Shown: one piece after another, positions 18,203 through 28,632 of the stretch | Layout of the letters: every line of letters starts with the position of its first letter | How positions within the stretch are numbered: position 1 is the stretch's first letter | From: Coprinopsis marcescibilis | Lineage: Eukaryota; Basidiomycota; Agaricomycetes; Agaricales; Psathyrellaceae | Length of the DNA: 28,632 bases | Direction: 5' to 3' | Assembly: GCA_004369085.1 (NCBI GenBank) | Contig: ML210369.1 | Span: forward strand, 17,075-45,706 | Made by a program: the position numbers and the translations under genes | The notes under the pieces: generated by a model | The model's database searches: none | What the model was told of the DNA's origin: nothing | The model's input: the letters and a program-made list of their open reading frames with translations, nothing else

Positions 18203-20136
18203 TCAAGGGATATTTGTGTAAACGTCTGAAGAATCATCGACGTCCTAGGAAGAGCACGGTAAGCCTCGTTTATTGTTTCCATTTCGCATCTCACATACCA
18301 TCATCACCATGCGCGTACATCGCTTTCGACATGCAATAATCTGTTGGCTTTTGGCCTTCGCTAACTCACTTAGTGGCCGACGCTGGATTCGGTCCAGGAT
18401 AGCATCGAGCTGGACGAAATTGCTATCGTTTTGTGCAAATCGACGGTGTTTCGAAGAGACAACGTGCTATTAAAATGATCAGTATCTTGTTACCTGTCAC
18501 AAAAGAACACGCATACCGTCTTAAAGTCTTCAAACTTTACCCGACAACTCTCGCAGTAACCGGGCTTGGTACCCTCCTCTCGTTTTGGAAGTTTCAGAGT
18601 ATTTGTGCTCTTACTCTTCCTTAGTACGGGTCGGTCGGGGATAACCAAAGGCGGATCCATGTTTCCGGGCTTTCGCTCTTTGGAAGAAGCAGGAAACTTC
18701 CGTGACGTTAGAACCTGTCGTTTCAAAAGCCCATCCATGGCCGACGGAAGGTGTACATTTCGCAACAGACTTCCCGACGCAGTCGATGTCGTCCCAGTAG
18801 TGGATGTGACTCCAACACTATTTCCCGACGCGGCCATGTATCCGGGACCAGTTCCTGAGATTAGAAACCCAGACGCATTGGCTGATTCTGGGGCCTCGGG
18901 GTCGCACTCGAGCTCTTGATCTTGCGCGTGCCGCTTGTGCAGATTGTTTAGAGAAACTGATCGCCGTAGGTCGCCCATGTTTTCCAAATGAAGTTGTGCT
19001 TGCTTCTTCGATCTACGAAGCATAACCTCTTTCCGGTCAATGGGTTCCGCACCAGCTTTCGATTTTGCTTTGGCCTTCTGAGCACGCTCCCAGCGGGATT
19101 TCTCCCGGTCGTCGAATGGGATAAAGGGTCCTCTCGCTCGAGGGTGGCAATACAGGATTGGCCATGGCACCTTGCCCTTTTGCTCCTTGGTCGGTGGATA
19201 CTCGTGGAACGCGATTGTGGCCACTTCCTCTCGCAGGTCTTCGATCAATACGAAGAAACTGGCTTTGTTAAAGTACCTGTAGTCGTGACGCTTCTGCAGC
19301 GGATCACGATCGGACGGGCCGTGAGTTTTCTCCTTGGTAAGAAGTCGCTCAAGTTGACGCGTTGGAGCTGGTGCTGACTTGGGCTGAGGGGCGACGAAAC
19401 AGGACGGAACTTCTAAGCAGCGCATCAAGACACTATCCAACTTTGTCGTGTTCCAGATCTTGATACCGTAGGATGCAGCCTTGAATACGACTTCGTTGCT
19501 GCCTTCCCTAAGAGTCAGAAGTTGAGTGGCAACATCGGAATTGCTGATTACCGACGACGTACTTGGATTTGGGTTTGAATGGACTCTTGTTGTGAATCTT
19601 TGAATGCGAGAGCTTGGGATTTGGATTGTTCTCTTTCGTTTCTTCGAGTTGTGGAGCAGGCCTATCCGTAATAAGGTGTGTGATGTTCCTCGAGAAGAAA
19701 TCCTCCACTTTCTGAGGGTGATATTTAGTCACGAAATGTAAAAGCGGTTTGATTATAGGTGAGTCCATACCCCTCCCAATTGCTCAATTCTATGGATGAG
19801 CACGTCCTGCACGCATTCGCGTGCGGCAATGTTTTCGATGTCCAGGTAAAAGCTCCAGTTGGGAAAAGCCTTGGAATATTTCTCCTTGAACTCCAGCTTC
19901 TGTTGTTCGCGTTCAGTAGATTTGTCCTTCTTGATGTCGCGTTGAGTCGATTGAGAAGCACTGATAGAGACGCTACGAATGCGTTTGCTAGTGGCCCTTG
20001 TCTCGTCGCGGTCAGGTGAACGCGGTCGCTTGTAAGAGGCTGACGATGTCCGCCATGACGTTGGATGGCCCGCCGAAGCTGAAGGTCCTTGCAACGACCT
20101 GGCGGACAGTATTCTGCGGCTGCTCGTAGAGGTCAT
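18203..20136 (-). CDS. dbf4: DBF4, regulatory subunit of CDC7 kinase
   Basis: Exons 20136-19771, 19711-19563, 19507-18517, 18466-18299 and 18244-18203 give 571 residues. Motif N (BRCT-like) spans about 88-145: FPNWSFYLDIENIA, then RIEQLGGKVEDFF and ITHLITDRPAP, joined across the first intron. Motif M is FFVLIEDLREEVATIAFHEY, then PWPILYCHPRARGPFIPFDD. Motif C, a CCHH zinc finger, is YCESCRVKFEDFKTHVVSSK with H and FAQNDSNFVQLDAIL, joined across the fourth exon boundary; it contacts CDC7. The kinase phosphorylates MCM proteins to fire replication origins. The final intron (18245-18298) gives an acidic end DVDDSSDVYTNIP; without it the frame ends slightly later in low-quality sequence. An alternative ATG at 20238 would add 34 residues. 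The stop converges on AdoMetDC. Confidence 0.92.
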
Positions 20137-20222
20137 CGACGGCGGGGGACAACGAAAGGAGGCAATGAGGCGGTTGGCAATCAGCCGGGAGGCAAGCCCG
20201 CCGTGACCCGTCGTTGATTCTT

Positions 20223-20279
20223 TGACTGTCACGTTCATGACGCGTGAATACCTGCACGATCACGGGTACGTGACAGTCA
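20223..20279. promoter_or_regulatory. 12-base inverted repeat flanking an MluI cell-cycle box
   Basis: TGACTGTCACGT at 20223-20234 is the exact reverse complement of ACGTGACAGTCA at 20268-20279. ACGCGT, the MBF (MCB) recognition site, lies between the arms at 20240-20245. The structure sits in the 209-base divergent region between DBF4 (start 20136) and ATG5 (start 20346). MBF control of DBF4 is plausible because it is an S-phase gene; the role of the inverted repeat is unknown. It also argues for the shorter DBF4 start. Confidence 0.6.
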
Positions 20280-20345
20280 CATGTCCTGTGTCACGCATGT
20301 CCTCCTGTTTGCGCACGGACTCGCAGTTTAACTGTGCTATCGACG

Positions 20346-21589
20346 ATGTCGGCATATGGAACAACTCGACAGCCACCGACCGCTGGCTCAGGTCCGAAGG
20401 ATAAGACCACCGACTACCATACTGCCTTGTTTCGGCGACTCGCATGGGAGGGAACTGTCCCCATTGAAATCCGAGTCGATCCCAAGGAACTCCCCGCAAA
20501 TTCTGATCGAGGGTTAGAATGTTATTACCTACAGGCTCCCCGAGTCACCTATCTCCCCTTGCTCCTCCCTGAAATTCGGCGTTTTCTCATGGATGTAGTC
20601 TTCGATGAGGCAGCCGCTTCGAGTCTCAAGGAGGAAGATTGGTGGTTTGAGACAGAAGAAGGAACCGTAATGAAGTGGTTCGTACTAACAACATGAATCC
20701 TCTGCTTCACACATTTGAATTATCCTAGGCATTGGCCAATAGGTCTGATATATGACACACATACTATCTCAAGGTTTGTGCGAAACCCAACGGCATACGC
20801 GGCCTCGAGCTCGACAGCAACTCCACTCCGTCTTATCCTGCACCTTGCATCTCCCCCCGTAGAGAAGCTTCTCTTAGCCCCTAGCCAAGAGGCTTGCAAG
20901 CAGGCCTTTATGGGTCAAATAAAGGAGGCCGACTTCATTCGTTGGGGCAGTACCAAGCGAGTAACCGGACTGAGGAAGAATGAGCAAGATGGCATTTGGG
21001 AGGGTATAAAGGATCGTACGTCAGCTGCCAACTGCCACCACCGTCGTTCTGCAATGTACTAACGCTTCCCTAGATAACTTCGACGATTATTGGCGTGTGG
21101 CATCCAAAGTCACCCCTTCAGCATCTCCTGGATCATCGTTATCTGCCCAATCGTCGGGACACACTCGACCTGGAACAGACATAGGCACAGCCATCGATCG
21201 AGACGGCGCCTATAGTGTGCGCAGCATTCCTGCCAGGATCTACCTACCAGATGGGCCCGTTCTGCAGGAATTTGTGTCACCGCTGTTGGAAGATGGTGGG
21301 CAATATTTGAAATGCAGTTATTAACCTAGCTCATTCTGTTTCAGGGACCCCAAATACATTGGGGAAATTTCTCTCCGCTCATCTATCGTTGCTCTTCCCT
21401 CCCCGCCCACCAGCACCGCCGCCATCGAGGTCTAATCCCAATCCCCAACCTCCATCGGTTCAAGAGTTGGCCTACGCTATGGTTCAAGGAGTCATAACAC
21501 CCCCCGAATCTGAAATGGCGTGGCTTGGAGTTTGCCTAGCAGGTGCTGATGGGTGGTTGAATATTTGCATCGGAATCAACAAAGTTTAG
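20346..21589 (+). CDS. atg5: autophagy protein ATG5
   Basis: Exons 20346-20677, 20729-21015, 21074-21295 and 21345-21589 give 361 residues. The first ubiquitin-like domain starts at about residue 25 (LFRRLAWEGTVPIEIRVDPK), followed by PRVTYLPLLLPEIRRFL. DWWFETEEGTVMKWHWPIGL crosses the first intron. The helical region contains FMGQIKEADFIRW, where Lys176 aligns with the lysine that is joined to ATG12. The second ubiquitin-like domain begins at RIYLPDGPVLQEFVSPLLED, and the end is PESEMAWLGVCLAGADGWLN. ATG12-ATG5 with ATG16 acts as the E3 that attaches ATG8 to phosphatidylethanolamine during autophagosome formation. The protein is longer than yeast ATG5 (294) because of inserted Ser/Pro-rich loops. 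All introns restore frame. Confidence 0.95.
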
Positions 21590-21689
21590 AGTGCTGGCGC
21601 TCTTTTGGAAAATCCGAACCTTTTTGGCTGTAAGGTTATGAGAAACTCAATAATACATGCTATAATACACAATATACCTCGCATGCATA
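21590..21689. other. convergent 3' region, ATG5 / Spc34-like
   Basis: 100 bases, AT-rich, between converging stop codons. It contains AATAATAC and ATAATACAC stretches that could serve as poly(A) signals. Confidence 0.5.
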
Positions 21690-23352
21690 TCAAATATCAA
21701 ATCTGACAATCTGCTCCCCTCCCGATCTATCGATCTTGACAAGTCTTTTGGCCATACATGCATATAATATCCTCGTTGGGTTTTGGCCTAAAGCGCCGAC
21801 AGACATCCCGAATTTGGTTCGTTCAGTCAATGTTTCCTTGACTTTGTTCTGGTGCATGGAGTGTTGCGGTGCGCTTAGCAGTTCGTATAGCAAATGGGCA
21901 GTCAATATTTGCTGCCCCGTCGGTGCATTACCTCCAACGCCAGCTGAGAGAGATGATTGGCTTGGTGAGTCTGGGGAAGGGGTTTGATTTGCGATGTCCT
22001 TCACGCGAGCACTGGGAGAGCAGTCAGTCAACATGTCATATCGTCATGGCACAAACGTACATGATTTCTTTGGCGCTCGATAACTTTGGTAGTTGCAAGA
22101 TATCTGAATATGTTGAAAGTATCTTGGACTGCATTCTCCTGTCAGCTCTGTGATGTGCACCGACTCAAATTACTTACTGTTATACGGTCCACTTCCGGGG
22201 TGATGCGAATATGGTCAGACTTCTCATGCGGTACGATCTCAGATTCTGGCTCAGGGAGGGCAGGGTCTTTAGCCTCGGAGGGTTGTGCGACGGTAATGTC
22301 ATCTTCTACAGGACATATAGTCCCGACATCAGCCCTAATTGATGACGCTTGAATCGTAGAAAAAGATTCGTCCGGAGGTTGATCTTCTTCACTACTTTCC
22401 ACCACCGCCGACTGAGTAGTAAACATCGAGAACGGCGCTGTGCTTGATTGCTTTTGTGGAGTTGGCATGGAGAAAGAGACATCACTCAAGTCATTGAAGT
22501 CTGCCTTTTCGTCGAGAAGAAGGTTTCCGGAGAACTTTGTCGAACGAGATGGGTCCACTGACGGTGTACCCCAGAATCTATCCGGTGAATTGGGCAACGC
22601 GAGCTTTGGTGAATCAGGTTGCTTGGACGCGGCGGTGGATTTTGTATCTGCGGTCAGTTGCTTCTTGCGTTGGTTCAACTCTTGCATTCGGGCTTGAAGG
22701 CTTTTGATCCGCTCATCTTCCAATTTATATTGCAACTTGCTGGATGGAGCTTCAAGTGGCTCGTCTGGCTGATGAATGTGAGTTTCTTTTTCCGGTAATG
22801 TGCGGAACATTCCTTACCTGCTGGGCTGCCAAAGAGGCATGCAGGACTGAAATGTTCTTCCGAGCGACCTCGAGTTCGGAGAGGATGTTGGCAAGTTGAG
22901 CCTGAGCACGAGGCATCGGCCTAATATCCTGGCTTTAGAATGGGGTCGATGAGTCTCTGTGCGACAAATATCTCCTTATGAGTGACCTACTATGTGAGGA
23001 GGCATTTAAGGGCAGCACGGACGTAATTCTCGGGCTCAGGCTCCTGGTTCCTGTCCTCTCGCCTGGCAGGGTTCCTCCTCAGCGGTGTTGCGCCAACAAA
23101 TGATACTGGCTTCAGTTGTGTGGTAGGCGGGCCTGTGTGGTAGGCCTTTGGCGCCGATGATTGGTCCAGGGTGAAAAGACCAAGCTCTGTCGGGTCTATG
23201 TCGCGAATAAGGAGCCCTAAATCGGCGTAGAGAACTGCATTGGTAAATGGGCGGTTATTTGAGGTGGTGCTGGCAATTGTAGACGCTGTTGCCTTGATAG
23301 AACGCGTCTTTTGGGTGAGTCTATCGATTTGGTCAGAAAGTAGAGCAGCCAT
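21690..23352 (-). CDS. DASH complex Spc34-like protein with long C-terminal extension
   Basis: Blocks, 5' to 3': 23352 to about 22990; 22920-22818; 22768-22178; 22128-22061; 22011-21690. The N-terminal block has FTNAVLYADLGLLIRDIDPT and ELGLF, the pattern of Spc34 (F-NA-L, then I-LIRD-E-LF), a DASH subunit that couples kinetochores to microtubules. RPMPRAQAQLANILSELEVA and VLHASLAAQQ continue the family's coiled coil, running on into QARMQELNQRKKQLT. Then comes a disordered Ser/Pro-rich linker of about 160 residues. The C-terminal 100 residues (TAHLLYELLSAPQHSMHQNK; RILYACMAKRLVKIDRSGG; IVRFDI) look like a small winged-helix domain. The first junction is unresolved: the only suitable donor, GTAGGT at 22990, joined to the acceptor before 22920 makes TAG. 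The other three introns are clean, 49 bases each. The two parts could be separate genes, with an ATG at 22916. Confidence 0.5.
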
Positions 23353-23571
23353 TAAGTAGTTAGCACAAGACAATATGACAGTTCCGACATGATCGAACCC
23401 TCGCGTTGTTTGTCCAGTGTTTGTTCCATCATCAGTAACTTTCACACCTACCAACAGGAGTCTAGTGCATGCGCACATACCCTTCCTTTGCGTCCATAAT
23501 CCTCCTCATCGTTGCCAACAGCGAGCAACCATCCTCTTATCGACGGCAAGCTGCTTCTTTGGCCTGTCCTC
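23353..23571. promoter_or_regulatory. divergent promoter region, Spc34-like / DOCK
   Basis: 219 bases between divergent start codons. It includes CGCGTT near 23402 and pyrimidine-rich tracts towards the DOCK start. In-frame upstream ATG codons exist for the Spc34-like gene (23478), but the conserved part starts at 23352. Confidence 0.4.
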
Positions 23572-26500
23572 ATGTGGGAACCTCTGCCGCTCATCGTTTA
23601 CGGCTATGCTGTTCACCCCCTCTCTCCGTCCCGTCGAGAAACTCGCATCTCGTCGCGGAACAGGTTATCCACCGTCACAGAGGCCTCCGTAGATGACAAT
23701 CTCATGCGAGATGTAGTTGCCTTGGAAGTAGGAGATGAAGTCTATGCCTTTGAAAAATATACCCCAACAGGCAGAGACTTCGTCGACGGCGTGTGGTACA
23801 GAGGGTCAGTCGATTTCTGGATTCCAACTCCAGTAATTTCTAACTTGCATCAGGTATGTCGTTTGTCCCAATCGACGGCCTCCAGTTGCATGGTCGTCCG
23901 ACCAGTCATCTGCGAAGCCACCTGTCAAAACAGAGGAACCACAGCAGGTTTTCATCGGGATATTTCCAGCTTCCCATATCTATATCCGGGACGAACTTTC
24001 CGACGCTGAAGGCCGTCTACCCGAGTTGGCTCGGTCTTTAAATGGTGGAAGCATTGGAGGGAGCAGCTACGGGAGCAACTATGGTCGGACAAGCCCCGCA
24101 GATACCTATTTCTATTGGAACAAGGACAGAATGGATACCTTGCCGGAACTGCCAGAGGAAGATGCTGTGGCTGCTGCTCGCAAATCTTTCCGACTTGGTC
24201 CACCTCCAGAGCAAGCAAACTCTTCTCGTGCAGGCCTTCCGGTCTACTCTACCAGCATTCGATCTTCATCCCCTGCAGACTCTCAAGCCATGAAGCCATT
24301 CCCTCCGCGCCCATCCCTTAAATCTGGTGACGATACAGCCTCTGGTGCCGTTCAACCCATCATCGATGAAATTGCTTCTGCCCTCAGAGAATGGCATACC
24401 CTCATGTTCCAGTACCTTGCCCGCCGCGACTACCAACTTTTCCACATCGTAAAGGACCAGATCGAAGCCCTCCATCTTGGCCGCCGTCAACTCCTCGTTC
24501 AGACCCTGAGCGCCGAAGAAACCGTCAATATGCGTCAGGACTGCGTTACGAAATTGGTAGTTGGGAATCTAATTCAAGGTTTGGATGTCATTGTCAGGCA
24601 TCCAACTTGGGGCGGATTGGTGACCGTCGACGTGGAGGGCGAAATTGACCCACGCAGCTGGGCCAGCGCCATTCGCATGTATGCAATGCAAACATCACTT
24701 GCGTATCTAGATGTCGCTCGTGAAGACCCAAAACTGAGCGTCTTGCGGCCCAGCTTTGATCACGGCGGAAATCAAGGACTTGTACCGACTCCAGCGCACT
24801 CTGCCTTTCCAGAGCTCGCGCAAATTCATCGGAAGTCGCGATCCAGGTCGCAAGGGCTGATAACGCCAACTCACGAATCAAACAAAGCGCCAACCAATGA
24901 ATCCTACCATCTCTTCTTTGACCTCCGCGCGTTCGTTGCATCCATCTGTTCCCCTGGCGAAACTGTCGAACTCTTTTTTTCTCTCTACACCAAAGCAGCC
25001 TCCCAGTTCGTCACCGAGGACTTTTGCGCTATCCTCAACCACAATGGCGTACTGGCCCGTGATCCCACCAACCGGATCCGTACCCTTTTCGCGGACCTTG
25101 CCTTCGTCGATGTGCGAAACCCTGTCTATCTTGTCTGTCGTATTGTCAGGAACGGCTCGTTGAAGATCGGCAGTGACATCAGTTCTGGTGTACCATACGG
25201 GCGGAGAGGGTCGGAAGGTCACACTCGAGGAGAAAGCAGTGCATCACCTGTTGGGGGGCAATCACATTGGGCCGACAACTCAATTTCAGGCCCTCAATCA
25301 GCAGGGCTTCGCAGTCCAGGGACAGAAGCCCAATATCGCCGGCCCTTCGGATGCGCCGTTCTGGAATTGACTGAACTATCCAAAATGGTTCATGAAGAAA
25401 CGGATTCATCACTTCTCCGGGAGTATACCATGCCGATATTCGCTGCGACCAATGAGATTTCCTTCGCCACACTTCACCAGCACATCATCAATGGTAACGC
25501 GAAGGAGTATGAAAGATCATCAAGGTAAGCTTGTCCTTGATCTCAACTGTTCGCTTTTCTCATCCCTACAGAGCCGATCTAGTTGCCATAACTGTCAAAT
25601 CTTTCAGAGGAAACTTGCATGCGGTTCTTCGAGAAAATACTTCATTGCTTCAGGACATCCCCCGCACACTTAGACTTGGATTCGCCGACGCAGTCTTTCC
25701 AGGAGAGACCCGTAACGAAGTCTACATCAAGCTTTGGTCCGGCGAGTTTGCGTCATTCCACTCCGGATCAGGCCGTTTAAGCGTGACACACTTTGGTCGT
25801 CCATTGACATCCAATAATGTCGAAATTACAATCGAACTTCGAGATCGTCACGGAAACGTTATCCAGAACGCTATACATCATGGAAGCGGGGAGCCGCCTG
25901 TGACACAGTTCCACTCCATGATTTTCCAGAGATGCAACGAGCCAACATTCGGAGAGCTCATCAAGATAACACTTCCTTCCAGTGGCATCCCTCAATGGCA
26001 CCTGTTCTTTACAGTTCGCAACCGGGGTAGATCATCTCCCAAGAACGGCGGCTCAGACCCTAACGAGAGGCCATATGCGTTCGCCTTCCAGCCATTGTTC
26101 CCCGAATCCAACACTTTCCTTGTCGATGAAAGTCACATCCTCATCCTATATCGTGCTGATAGGCTGCAACAAATCCCTGCAGATGTATACCTCGCCGCAC
26201 CTTCCCGACTTTCCAGTGGACAGAAGCTTGATCACATTTCCATCCCACAAGAAATGGCAAGATATATGCAACCCGTGAGGGACACTGTCACCATTCGTTC
26301 CTCCCTCGTTTCCACCAAGTTCACCCATAGACCCGAACTGTCTAGGCTCCTCAACTGGGAAAAACAAGAGCAGGGTAGTTTGTCTGCCCTTCTCACCGAG
26401 TTTACTTTCATCGGTGAAGGAGAGATCGTCAAGTACCTCAGCGACATCTTTGATTCCTTGTTCGGAATCATGGTTTCGCCCGTCAACCAAACAGGAGATT

Positions 26501-28632
26501 TGGATTCGCTGGTTTTCAATGCACTTGTCACCGTATTATCCATCGTCCAGGACCGTCGTTTCAGAAACTTCCAGCCCGTACTCGATGTCTACATTGAGAA
26601 GCATTTCAGCTATGGATCCGCGGCGTCACACATTATCTATGCGATGAATCGACTTCTGGCAAACCCTACGTCCCCAGAACCTGCGAAGAATCTTCGTGCG
26701 GCATTGAAAGTCTGGGACTACCTCTTCAAGTTCATCGCCCGATCCAGAGAGCTGCAAAAGGCAAAGGAGTTAGGAATGGGAGGTGGAGCAACTGCAGAGC
26801 ACTTCGAAACCAAATTCAAGAGGGAATTGAGGTCACACCTTTCGGAGGTTACTCGAATGATGGCTACTTCATCGCCAGCCTCGATCATTGGAACTCAAAC
26901 GATTGCACTGCAGCACTTCACTTCCATCCTCCCGGAGCTCACCAAACTTTTCCCCACTGTGGACCTCGTCTCGATCGCGACAACGTTTGCCAATTCTGTC
27001 ACCGCGGTCAAAGGCAAAATTGTGATCTGGAAGCTAATCATGTACTTGCAAATCGTCAAAGGCCCGTTGTTCGACAATCCGGAATCTCGCGCCCTTCTTG
27101 TTGAAGCAGTGACAGGGTGGATAAAGCCACATTTTGGACGGTACGAAGAGTATGCGCACACTTCATCTAGCGACTCCGCAGCGACAAAAGATGCAGCCCG
27201 CGTTAGTTGGTTGGAGAGTGTCAGGCTCTGTGTAACCATCATTGCAGTCATGCTCGACAAACTCAAGCAGCGTCTCGTCGACCCGGCAGTCATCGAGAAT
27301 AAGCATGCATACCAAGAGGAACAAGTTAACGTGGAATTACTATTGTCCCTCTTACCGCGGTAGGTTTTCTAAAACTATCTCGTTAATACATACACTTAAT
27401 GCACGCCAGACTCCTGGATTCCTATCGGGAGATTCAGCACCCTGCATCCAAGAATGCGTTGGAAAGAACACAATCTGCATCAACATCGAAGACCATCGTC
27501 CCAGTAACATTTCCTGAATCCTACCCTTTCTCCCTTGTTTCCTCGTGGCCCAAAGATCGAGGCGGACCTTCCTCTAAAGACAGTGAAGCTGGGTTTTATC
27601 CTGCTCTTGGGGAGACGGCCGTTGTTTTCCTAACGTTGATACTGTCTTCAACCACTGCTCAGATTTTGGAGTACCTCGAGTCCAGCTACAGCTTCGAAGG
27701 CCAAGATCGATTCGTCAATTTCTTATCTCAGTTCTTCAAGGTGGCAACGTCGATTCTGGAGAGCGAAGCGTTCCCAAAAACATGGCTCAATGTCAACGTT
27801 CTGGCGCACAAAGTTCTTGTCAAGATGATGAATCCTGTGGCGACCATGCTCATTCAGAAGTTCATCCCGGCCCCAGAATCTGAAATTCCGTTTGACACGG
27901 TCCTTTGGAAGGATGGATTTTATATGCTGCTGAAGTTGCTGTCGTCAGAGCACCTGGTTATTGAAGAATTCAGTCCGCAAGTGAGTGCATCAAGCATTCT
28001 CTGTATGAAGAAAGCTGACGGAACTCTTAGAAACGCCGTGCTGTCTGGCGCCTTGCTGGAGATCTTCGGGGAGATGGTGCATCCATTTTACTGACGCTCT
28101 GGCAAGCACTTGGCTGGTCAGAGCAAAGTTCGACCATTGGGGAAGCCTCTACCAGATACGGGGTCTGTTTTTCCTCGTTTTTTCAACCGTAACTCTGCTC
28201 ATGTATTCCAACAGGGCTACCAAGTGTACCTACATTCGCTAGTCGGTCATGTTGTCAACCTCTGCCTTAGCCACCATGATCAACTGCGCAACAACGCAGT
28301 ACAGATCCTTTACAGCATGGTAGTTTCCCAGTACTACCAGCACGGACACTTTGACGCAATCGAGCATGAGCTCGTTACAAAACTCGATTACTTGTTCATG
28401 TCCGATAGCAAAGGCGACGACATCTCGAGAGCGTTTTTCATTGGCCAACTCCGCCATCTATTTGACACCACCGAAGTTGACGATGATCTCCGCGAGCGTG
28501 TGCGCCTTTTCTTGGACTCGGTCGACCTGTTCCTCGAACTTCTGCTGAGTGTCCGGGCTCTCCCTGAGGGTGAAGAATATGCGGATGACCGAGTAATTGC
28601 TACGGTAAGAAAGTGTCTGCACATTGTGTATA
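23572..28632 (+). CDS. DOCK-family Rho/Rac exchange factor (3' end beyond window)
   Basis: Exons 23572-23804, 23854-25524, 25572-27359, 27410-27980, 28031-28162 and 28215-28604 give 1595 codons in open frame. A donor GTAAGA at 28605 starts an intron that runs off the window. The N-terminus is MWEPLPLIVYGYAVHPLSPS. Residues about 46-122 form an SH3 domain (VVALEVGDEVYAFEKY, VWYRGYVV, GIFPASHIYIRD), completed across the first intron. A helical region follows. Residues about 635-830 form the DHR1/C2 lipid-binding domain, with HFFDLR-type strands before it (SYHLFFDLRAFVASI) and PQWHLFFTVRNR and YAFAFQPLFP inside it. Then come armadillo-like helices. The catalytic DHR2 domain is not reached. Relatives are animal DOCK180/CED-5 and yeast Dck1, which act with ELMO/Lmo1 on Rac-type GTPases. 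Confidence 0.9.

Noticed and set aside
18245..18475. Plus-strand frame with a plausible-looking protein end (LDSVQDSIELDEIAIVLC) and apparent splice sites
   Set aside because: The minus strand encodes the DBF4 zinc-finger end (THVVSSKH, FAQNDSNFVQLDAIL) with correct splicing, which explains the open frame as antisense.
1..28632. tRNA, rRNA, CRISPR array or biosynthetic/defence cluster
   Set aside because: No cloverleaf, rRNA core or regularly spaced repeat array was seen, and the genes are unrelated housekeeping genes rather than a pathway cluster.

Overview
The window comes from a filamentous fungus, most probably a basidiomycete of the mushroom class (Agaricomycetes). The genes are packed close together on both strands. 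They are split by many 47-60 base GT-AG introns, and the proteins are typically fungal: RAX2, HAP2/NF-YA, REI1, ATG5, DBF4, a DASH/Spc34-like protein and a fungal DOCK protein. All gene models were spliced by eye by matching reading frame, splice sites and family conservation. Exon ends are firm where conserved residues cross the junction; the exceptions are stated in the entries.

Bases 1-2843 carry no convincing gene. This AT-richer stretch holds transposon debris: an LTR-like segment, a decayed helix-turn-helix transposase relic on the minus strand (about 573-725), a TTTA microsatellite, several hairpins, and two interleaved pairs of diverged inverted repeats between 1075 and 2309.

From 2844 onward the window is a conserved genic region. 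In order: a small putative mitochondrial helical-repeat protein (-); cohesin kleisin RAD21 (+); an unrecognised nuclear-looking protein (+); the CCAAT-binding subunit HAP2/NF-YA (-); a THO1/SARNP-like SAP protein (+); the 60S maturation factor REI1 (+); a large RAX2-type polarity receptor with a C-terminal SH3 domain (-); a probable complex I accessory subunit (-); a DUF1279/NAT2-like mitochondrial membrane protein (-); S-adenosylmethionine decarboxylase (+); DBF4, the regulatory subunit of the CDC7 kinase (-); ATG5 (+); a DASH/Spc34-like protein with an unusual C-terminal extension (-); and a DOCK-family exchange factor (+) that runs off the right edge before its catalytic DHR2 domain.

Neighbours are mostly divergent or convergent pairs rather than a pathway cluster. 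Five divergent pairs share intergenic promoters of only 67-219 bases. RAD21 and DBF4, both S-phase genes, have MCB/SCB-like sites just upstream. RAX2 and DOCK both serve polarity and Rho-type signalling, but I see no sign of a co-regulated cluster. The items most worth checking are the RAX2-SH3 architecture, the unresolved Spc34 exon junction with an apparent stop across it, the AdoMetDC intron lying exactly at the self-cleavage site, a likely GC-AG intron in RAD21, the 11-base last exon of REI1, and the inverted repeat around the DBF4 MluI box.
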